Positions 56,031-64,000 of a stretch of DNA of 64,000 bases are shown here, in pieces. Both the position numbers and the translations under genes were made by a program. The notes beneath the pieces were generated by a model. It made no database searches, had not been told where the DNA came from, and worked only from the letters and a program-made list of their open reading frames with translations. Numbering within the stretch: position 1 is the first letter of the stretch; every line of letters begins with the position of its first letter. The stretch lies in assembly GCA_013350335.1 (NCBI GenBank), contig CM023538.1:58765080-58829079 (forward strand). The letters run 5' to 3'. This DNA is from Chimonanthus salicifolius. Its lineage: Eukaryota; Streptophyta; Magnoliopsida; Laurales; Calycanthaceae.

Positions 56031-58260
56031 ACGCCTTGACTCAAAACATAGGCACGTGTCACAAAATAATTTTATTTCTTCGAACTTCACATGTGGAAAA
56101 CACACGTGTACTCAAAACTCAATCGTCGAGATCATAAATGAACTCAAATATCATTACTATCTTAAAGGGATATAAATTCTCTAATATAAATGTTATAAAA
56201 CATTATAGAACTTAGTACAACCAAATCCACAATGAATAAAATGATATAAACAACATCACCAATTCAAATAAAAAATAAAGAAATTAACTCAATATGTAGG
56301 GCGTATAAAGCAGCATGATAAACTAAGCTCTTACTCAAGGTCTCACGGATCCAGCCGGTTTAACATTACTTAAAATTGCAAGGACGTGAGTATAAACAAT
56401 ATTGAGTGAGGAAATATGCATACTACACACTCAAGCACCCACATAATAATAATGTATGAAATGAGATATAAATAAGGCTATGCTATCATGTCATGCTATC
56501 AATCTCATCAATATAAACACAATGTCCAGCGAAGGACACCAATCTCATCAAAGTGAACACAATATCCACCCAAGGATACCTCTATGGAACGGGTTGTCAA
56601 ACATCATGATCCCTTGAGGGGTATAGTCCACGACTTAAAAGTGGGAGATCTCCATACGGCATAGATAATCTACCTCACCCAGCATCCCTTCACCACTCTG
56701 GTGATTAAATCAGCTCTAAGGTGATCAATATACGACTTACCAAGTTAGTACCGCCCTAGTAGGGCTCACAAGTATTTAACTCTGCTTAATCCGTCTTAAT
56801 AAGTCAGTACCGCTCCCTGCGCAATACGTCTTACTAAATTAGTACTACCAGCATAGGCTCACGAGTATCTGACCCTGCGTAATCAGTCATACTAAGTCAG
56901 TACAACAAGCATAGGCTCACGAGTATCTAACCTTGAGCAATGCGTCTTACTAAATTAGTATTACTCACATAGGTTCACAAGTATCTGATCTTACGCGAAC
57001 TGTACACTAAGTGTATAAAATAGTCGTGAGAGCGACCTACAACGTGAAACTTGTGAGGGGTTAAACTCTCAATGACAACCACAAACAGCTATGAGAGCGA
57101 CCTATAATGCGAAACATGATAGGAGCTATACTCCTCGACAGCAACCCTATAAGACCAAGTTCCATAGCCGACGCTACAGTTCCAATAGGGCTCTTAAACA
57201 AAACCATTATCCTGTCACACCAGCCTCCTTTAGGGAGTGGAGACTCATACTAGTGGGGCCCAAATAAGAAAAATGTACATTATCAAGTCCTATAAATTCT
57301 TTAGGTCTCATCCTAACATTAGTAATTCTCAATATCATCATGCATATTAACACAATATCCCATAATCACGTCCTACATAACCTCCTAGGCACATATCATT
57401 GAGTAATACAAAAACGATCATGTGCATAATTACATAGGCAACATATATGTTATAATCACATAATGACCATAATTTTACAATGATAGCAGCATAGTACATT
57501 CCATTACGTTTCATACACTTTACATAATTGTCACATTGGGTTATTTTAGGGACATGGACTATACACGAAGTTTGAGATACACACATCAGATTTATTTACA
57601 CATATTCTTACTCCTTGCAATATATTAAACCCGTCTCATGGTGGTTTAACATCCTAAGTCCAATCACTTCCTTTTCACAGCATAAACCCAATTAAATTCA
57701 TCAATAAATCATCTCAGCCCTTCACAAGGGTCTTTAATAATTATCACAAATTTTCTATCACATTAACAAGATAATAGACATGTTACAAATCACATACATG
57801 TATAACATATGACACATCCATCCTATTTATCATGCATTAAACACATCAATAACACATTACATTCCCAAAATCAATATGTTCGGGGTTCAAAGGCTCTAAT
57901 CAATAAAAAAGAACATAATATATCTCTATTAGTTTATCGATTAGGCCAAAACAAAGGTTAGCATATACCCTTTTCCCTAATTTACTTCCTTTCCCATGGG
58001 TTCAAAACTCAATTTCAATTCAGATCTACATCCCAAACAAAGTTCCATAACAAAAACCCCCAATTACTTCTATGGATTCCTCTCCAAATAAGGCCTAAAA
58101 GCCATCACATACTCCATTCTCAATACATCCCATTAAGATCTCATCAAATAGGAAGAAATGGAAAGAGAAGGATCATAGATCTTACATTTGGAGGAGAAGC
58201 CGTGCAAAGGTGCGTTCCAAGCGTAGGAAATCCGAATCCAAAACCTTTAGTGGGTGAAAA
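56031..58260. repeat. Unclassified dispersed-repeat-like region with a 58-bp minisatellite
   Basis: No coding frame of note. 56729-57000 holds about five degenerate units of 58 bp built on TACTAA..AGTA and GGCTCACGAGTATCTGA, one of them shortened to 35 bp. The overall style (long non-coding, short internal repeats) suits an LTR element without coding part, but no ends were found. Confidence 0.4.
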
Positions 58261-58734
58261 TCAATAGAGGAAAGATAGAGGAGGTAAGGGTTTGCTCTCA
58301 GGGAAGAATGGTTCGCTGTTTAAAAGAGAAAGGAGATGAAATAAGCCTAATTGAGTGCAAACACGAATTTATGTTCGGATTTAATATATATATTACACCA
58401 TTGATTGAACAAAAGAAACAAAGTTACTTAGACAAATCTTGTTTGTTAGATAACTTCGGATCAATCAATCAAATATTGATTGACACCTAATCGATGGAAC
58501 ACTTCTTGAAAATGGTGCTTTTGTTTCGAAATGTAATATTCTAAATGTTTTTGAAAATTCTTGCTCCATTGGACTATTTGTATCTATATGTTACTCTGAC
58601 ATTCATGGAAGCTTTCCATCAATTTCCTTCACCAAGACGGTTCACCTATCTCTTTAATCACGCTAATTTCTTCTAGAGACATAAGATCTCCAATATATTA
58701 TGAAGAATACTCAAATATTAGCCATCAACATCAT

Positions 58735-58983
58735 CATCAGTAACCTTCTTTTCCTACTTGATTCTTCTGTGTACTTTGCAATGTAATTACTCTATTTAAG
58801 CCCAATCTGTTCGTTGTGTCATCAGTAACCTTCTTTTCCTACTTGATTCTTCTGTGTACTTTGCAATGTAATTACTCTATTTAAGCCCAATCTGTTCGTT
58901 GTGTCATCAGTAACCTTCTTTTCCTACTTGATTCTTCTGTTTACTTTGCAATGTAATGACTCTATTTAAGCCCAATCTGTTCG
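58735..58983. repeat. 85-bp tandem repeat, three units
   Basis: Units begin CATCAGTAACC at 58735, 58820 and 58905 (period exactly 85). The third runs straight into the TRIM. Units 1 and 2 contain CCCAATCTGTTCG, that is, the TRIM target plus its first six bases. Confidence 0.9.
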
Positions 58984-59284
58984 GACAACGAACGAGTCCT
59001 ACATTGGTTATGAATAGGAAGATTTATGGACTTATAAAATACTTGGATCACTCCACCTAATGGTTTACCTTTCTAGGTTAGATACGTATTTCCTAACAAG
59101 TGGTATTAGAGTCATATGGGTGGTGACTTTCTATTCACAGGAGAGCCTTGCTCAAAAGAGGGATTGTTGGAGCAGCGAATGAGTCCCACATTGGTTGTGA
59201 AGGAGGGGATTTAAAAACTTATAAATGATTCGAATAACTTCACTTAATAAATTAATCTTTTGAGCTGGATATCCAGTCCTAACA
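58978..59284 (+). mobile_element. TRIM element with perfect 5-bp target duplication
   Basis: LTRs 58978-59098 (121 bp) and 59165-59284 (120 bp), both TGTT...CCTAACA. An internal 66 bp starts AGTGGTATTAGAGTC (tRNA-Met primer-binding site) and ends CAAAAGAGGGAT (purine tract). Flanked by CAATC at 58973-58977 and 59285-59289. Non-coding; would need enzymes from another element. Same family as 39560-39919. Confidence 0.88.
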
Positions 59285-59308
59285 CAATCAATACCATATA
59301 AAAAAAAT

Positions 59309-60557
59309 GGGAGCACTTACACACACCCGGATTTTCTGCCTCTACACACCCGTTTCTGAAATTTCGGGTGAAATTACGATTTTACCCCCGTGTTTCCATT
59401 CATTCGAATGAATGCCCAGTTAATTTTGGCATTCATTCGAATGAATCATCAAGTGTATTTTCAATTCATTCGAATGAATGGTCTGAACAGTAACACGGAA
59501 TACTGTTCAGTCCCATTCATTCGAATGAATGGATGATTCATTCGAATGAATAGTAAAAAAATGGTCACCATTCCTTCCATTCATTCGAATGAAACGATCA
59601 TTCATTCGAATGAATCGTTCATTCGAATGAGCAAAACGTTCGTTCATTCCGTCGTTCGATTCATTCGAGTTCCAGCGTCAAAAAATAATGTGCATAGTGT
59701 ATTAAATAATAAAATCTCCTAATACACTTTAAAGTTGTTTTTTATGCACTGTGTATTTCCAAAATTTCTCAAATTGAATATCCGGACTAATTACGATAAC
59801 CTAATAAAAATACTTTAAGACTTCAAGGTCTTTTGACACTCCTAAATATATTTTTGGCACACCCTAGGGATACCCTTATTTGTAAAACACTGTGTTTTAA
59901 ATATTTAGGAGTGTCAAAAGACCTTAAAGTCTTAAAGTATTTTATCAGACTATCGTAATTAGTCTGGATATTCAATTTGAAAAATTTTAGAAATACATAA
60001 TGCTTAAAAAATAAGTTTAAAATTAAAAAAAAAAAAAATATTATGTACTGAACTGAAGGTTCATTCGAATCATTCGAATGAATGATTCGAATGAATCGAA
60101 TGACGGAAGACGGAGTGAACGGAACTCATTCGAATGACCCATTCATTCGAATGACCCATTCATTCGAATGAATGGGCCATTCATTCGAATGACCCATTCA
60201 TTCGAATGAATGGGCTCATTCATTCGAATGAATGGGTCATTTGAATGAATGAGGCCCATTCATTCGAATGAATGGGTCATTTGAATGAATGAGGCCCATT
60301 CATTCGAATGAATCGTCCATTCATTTGAATGAATGGAGCTGAGTAGTATTCCGTGTTACTGTTCAGCTCATTCATTCGAATGAATTGAAAATACACTTGA
60401 TGATTCATTCGAATGAATGATTCATTCGAATGAATGCCAAAATGAACTGGGCATTCATTCGAATGAATGGAAATCGGAGGGTAAAATCGTAATTTCACCC
60501 GAAATTTCAGAAACGGGTGTGTAGAGGCAGAAAATCCGGGTGTGTGTAAGTGCTCCC
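59309..60557. mobile_element. 1.25-kb foldback DNA element made of ATTCATTCGAATGAAT palindromes
   Basis: Ends are long, nearly perfect inverted repeats of 250 bp or more, starting GGGAGCACTTACACACACCC. Flanked by AAAAAAAT at 59301-59308 and 60558-60565 (8 bp, but low complexity). Both arms carry more than twenty CATTCGAATG cores, most in ATTCATTCGAATGAAT. The centre (about 59690-60040) is a second hairpin with TTTCCAAAATTTCTCAAATT, shared with 7195-7765. No coding capacity. Superfamily uncertain (8-bp target fits hAT; long inverted ends fit Mutator-like). Confidence 0.85.
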
Positions 60558-60565
60558 AAAAAAAT

Positions 60566-61990
60566 AGAGTACCCAAAACGAAAATAGAGCTAATTTCAAT
60601 GATGTGATAGGGTTCTAGGAGCAAATACTGCACGACAACAGCATCATCTACTCCTTGGACCGCCATTGGTTGTACAGTATGACTTTCGAAGAAACTTCCC
60701 GTAAATTTCCACCATCAAGACCCTTGACGTGTCCCCATTAATCACACTAACGATTATGATGAATGCTTAAATTTGTTACTCATGTTAATTGAGTCTTTGT
60801 CAGTCTCGGGATCCACATACATTAGGTTCACTAATCATGGGCCACGTGGACTGCACTCCGTACCAATTATGCTAGGGCTAGGACTAGGGCTAGGGCTAAA
60901 GCTGGATACTATAGATGCCAAAGGGTCATGATCTCACCAATTGCCTCCTTCTTTAGACTGCCATTGGTTGCTCCATTCATTTATCATTTACTGTAAATTT
61001 TCATAATTTTCATACGGATTTCCTATCTATTTCCACTGTCAAGACTTTTGAGTTTTCCCTGTCAATGACTCTAATTTCTTTTATTAACGCGTAAACCTGA
61101 TAAATTTATTCTAAAGTATGCTTACAGTTTAGCCGACAGCTTCTATCTTCTTTAAACAACATTCACCGCCAAGACTTTTGACTGATTAATTTCATCCACA
61201 CGTACAAACCTTACCACCTTATTCTAAAGTCTTTTATCTTATTCAAATCGATTTAAACTCTTGTAGACTTATTTACCATTTTTATATTTATCTTAATTTT
61301 AAAATTATTCAATTCCGATCTATCCAAACTTAATTACCTGTTTAATTAAATAACTTGACTCTTTTACTTAACCCAAACTCATTTAAATTCATTTATCAAT
61401 TTAGACATTTAGTTGATTGTAAAATATATAAAAATATAAAATACAAAATAAAAAAAATAATATAAAATATCCCATAGAAGTGATTTTCAAGCACCTTATA
61501 TTAGGCAAAACAAAAACATGATATGTGGGGTAATGAACAAGTAAATTTAAATGTGCCAAATCACCAATTTGCAAAGCAATATACAAGTAAACAAAAAAGT
61601 ATAAACCTCTTAACAATATATATAGCATTAAACATATATATAATTAAATACTAAGATTTCTAACAAGTTTAGTTGACTTATAGTTATTTGTTTATACAGT
61701 CATGACAATGAGATTATTTTGGCATTGAATAATTTTGTATCTAATGTATTTTGTAAAACATGTATAAAAGATATATCAAGGGCTAAAATCACTATCCTAA
61801 TTATCTCTCAATTACACAATGGATGACCTCAAATCATCTTCCAATTTCACCGCTAAAATATCTCTTAATTACATGAAATTGTTTCCAAATCTCTCCTGTT
61901 ATACGACTAATCAATCCCGAATCTTTTACATTATACAATTAAATCAATTATATCTAATCTCAATACTAATATCCCCCCTCAAACTCCTCC
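60566..61990. other. Intergenic AT-rich DNA
   Basis: No gene. Short repeats of GCTAGGGCTAGGACTAGGG at about 60868-60900 only. Nothing else recognised. Confidence 0.35.
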
Positions 61991-62253
61991 AATTTATTAA
62001 AGCCTTATTCTCGTCCAATTTCTTTATATAAAGATTTGATTGTATTTCTTGAGATACAAACATACTCTCTGATGAATGAACATAACAATTTCCATAGATC
62101 TTACAGATGTGCCCCCATAAATTACAAGTACAGAAACCCAAAAGAGATGTAAACATGACAGTAATGGCAGATGAAAGGGAAGAATGATTTAGGGTTTAGG
62201 TTTATTGTAATTTTTTTTTTTTTTGAATTTTCTGTCACAAATTGCGGTACCCC

Positions 62254-64000
62254 TCATCTATCATTGGGCAAATGTCTTCTTCCATACTTGTTTGCAATCG
62301 ACATAATCGATAGAGCGAGCACGAAGGCAGTGAAGCTTACACTCGACTCAAGCACTATTGTTACAGTTTTGCCACTTTCTACTGCAATGAGAAGGATACC
62401 GGTAAGATAAGTTAATACCATTGAGGCAAGAGCAGTGGTAACCAGTATTTTGCAGCTTAGAATGAACGTCCGTATTTCGACGAACAAGCATTCATAAACA
62501 AGCAGCAAGGCCGCGAAGAAGCCTACCCTGTTGAAGAAGCAATGTATAATCAGAGGCACAGGTTCCTTATCTCCTAGTATTGGGGTTCCTGCTATGTGTC
62601 TTCTCTTATTGTTGGGTTCATTATCTTGCCAAAAACCTGCCGGAGGCGCGAGTGGCGCTTGATAGGTCACCGTTATGATGAGAACAGCAACCAATAACAT
62701 TATTTCGCGCATCTTGTCGTAGTGCTTCTGCTCCTTTCTGTAGTTAGGGATGTAATTGGATTACCCTTTATAAGAAAACTAATCCATTGAATTGAATTCT
62801 TGAAACATACTGGTTTTGATACTTTAAAAAACGAAGAAGATCCATTTGATATCTGAAATCAGTTTTGTCAGTTGACCTGAGTTGATCAATATGATCAAAC
62901 TCTTTTTGCCAAGAAGTCTGAATGGGAATGTAGATATGGTTCAGTTCACTAACCAATCCATTTGTGAACCGGTATGTGATCTCCTATCATGTCCCATTCA
63001 ACAGCTAGCTATTGTTAGTTTACTATGCATGTTGTACTAAGATGCAGCATTAAATAGTCTAAATCAGACTCAAATTCAACCCATTTACATCCTTACCTGT
63101 TACTCTTTGGTGCTCTTAAAGGTTGTCGATGCGGAGGTGCCGCAGGTGCAAATTGAGAAACTGGATGTTGCTCAGACAACTCCCATGATCTTTTAGCACC
63201 TTTCTCTCGAAGAAATTCTGCAATTTCCATGTCACCTGAGCCACTTGGGCTATGAGCTAATACATCAAGGGCAGTGAGTCCATTCTTGTTTCTGCCATTT
63301 ACTTCAACTCCACTGCACTCTACCAAAAATTTTATCATCTGCAAAAGTGATTCTCGCATAATAGTCAAGCTAAACTGATTGATTGGAGATTTTGTAAGGT
63401 ATAAAAATTTAAAATAATGAGGAGAAGCACCTACTAGCATGTAGGGGTGAAACTTGGGTTGGGTTTTAACCCGACCCGAGAAATCAGTGTGTTCGGGTTA
63501 TGTATTTGTATATATTGGATCGGGTCGGGTTGGAAGAATAAAAACCTGCATAAATTCGGGTCGGATCTAGTTGGATTGTGAAATTTAAAATCAAGCTGAC
63601 GAACCAGTGCACCAAGTTATAATATAAAACTCGAGTTGACTCAGGTCAGAAATGCAAACAACCAATATAGAGAGAGAGAGATTCATACTGAAATGTGTCT
63701 ATTGGCTATAGAAATGTGGAATACAGTGTTTCCATTATCATCTTTCAGCTTCAAAAACTCAGCATCATTTATCAGTCCCACCAACATCTTCAGGGCCTCA
63801 ATCTGATCATGCTTCACACATAGATGTAGAACAGTCTCTCCTCGACTTGTCAAGTCCCTAGTCGATTCGGGCTTATTGTGATACAATTCATTTAATAACT
63901 CGACTCGCCCTTTGATCGCTGCAATATGGAGAGGAGACCTCCCCTCTCGATCACGATCGGAGAAGCTATCTGGTACAACCTTTAAGAGCTCTTTCACAAT
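62254..64000 (-). CDS. Ankyrin repeat + PGG domain membrane protein, fourth copy, 5' end outside the window
   Basis: Exon 3 is 62737-62254, exon 2 is 63338-63097, and exon 1 is partial, 63689 to the window edge. Splice sites are as in the array copies (CTACAG|AAAGG, ACAG|GTAAGG, TTTGCAG|ATG, CA|GTATGA). The visible part of exon 1 starts within the third ankyrin repeat. Exon 3 keeps EQKHYDKM before the first membrane segment, a stretch reduced to Val in copies 1-3, and a C-terminal RHLPNDR absent there, so this copy looks closer to the ancestral form. PGG motif is PPAG, with HIAGTP and four membrane segments. Intron 2 lacks the SINE. More diverged than the array copies are from each other. The visible reading frame is open. 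Confidence 0.85.

Noticed and set aside
56729..57000. 58-bp repeats considered as a CRISPR-like array
   Set aside because: Plant context, no unique spacers of constant length; a degenerate minisatellite.
57347..57586. 79-aa Cys/Met/Tyr-rich minus-strand open frame
   Set aside because: No motif, no start context, lies in repeat-like DNA.
60277..60666. 129-aa open frame in the foldback element
   Set aside because: Repeated IRMNE-like units arise from translating the palindromic repeat.
60868..60900. GCTAGGG repeats suggesting interstitial telomere DNA
   Set aside because: The unit is not TTTAGGG, the run is very short and irregular.

Overview
This window is AT-rich nuclear DNA from a flowering plant. 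The evidence is intron-split ankyrin-PGG genes, plant-type LINEs, tRNA-derived SINEs, TRIM elements and MITEs. The species cannot be told from the sequence. Nearly all protein-coding content belongs to one family: proteins carrying the PGG domain (several membrane segments, named for a Pro-Gly-Gly motif), either alone or behind ankyrin repeats. I count twelve PGG loci: four intact PGG-only genes (+), one PGG-only copy killed by a nonsense codon (+), three identically truncated PGG-only copies (+), three complete three-exon ankyrin-PGG genes (-), and one ankyrin-PGG gene cut by the right window edge (-).

Layout. 1-7043 (duplicon A) has an intact PGG gene and a truncated one. 5881-30115 is a head-to-tail array of three near-identical units of about 7.1 kb; each holds a truncated PGG copy (+) converging on an ankyrin-PGG gene (-). 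Unit 1 is enlarged by an internal 770-bp duplication and a LINE insertion. The two unit junctions carry the same 58-bp filler. About 32090-39310 (duplicon B) and 39963-48215 (B') each carry a 229-aa PGG gene plus an inverted pair of initiator-tRNA-Met-like sequences; they differ by insertions that have readable target-site duplications. 48413-55064 (A') repeats A, but with the opposite pattern of gene death. 55065-61990 holds no convincing host gene; it has degenerate minisatellites, a TRIM with a perfect 5-bp target duplication, and a 1.25-kb foldback element built from more than twenty ATTCATTCGAATGAAT-type palindromes. 62254-64000 has a fourth, diverged ankyrin-PGG gene.

How it works together. 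This is a young, still-changing gene cluster. Ankyrin-PGG proteins in plants are generally linked to membrane-associated stress and defence signalling (the ACD6, ITN1 and BDA1 relatives); that is family knowledge, not something shown here. The PGG-only genes look like derivatives that kept only the membrane part. All PGG-only copies share a TATTTAAG box region and upstream sequence, so promoters were duplicated together with genes.

Limits. Homology calls were made by eye. Splice sites were chosen by GT/AG, phase and ankyrin-repeat continuity. Identity percentages and family names of transposons were not computed.
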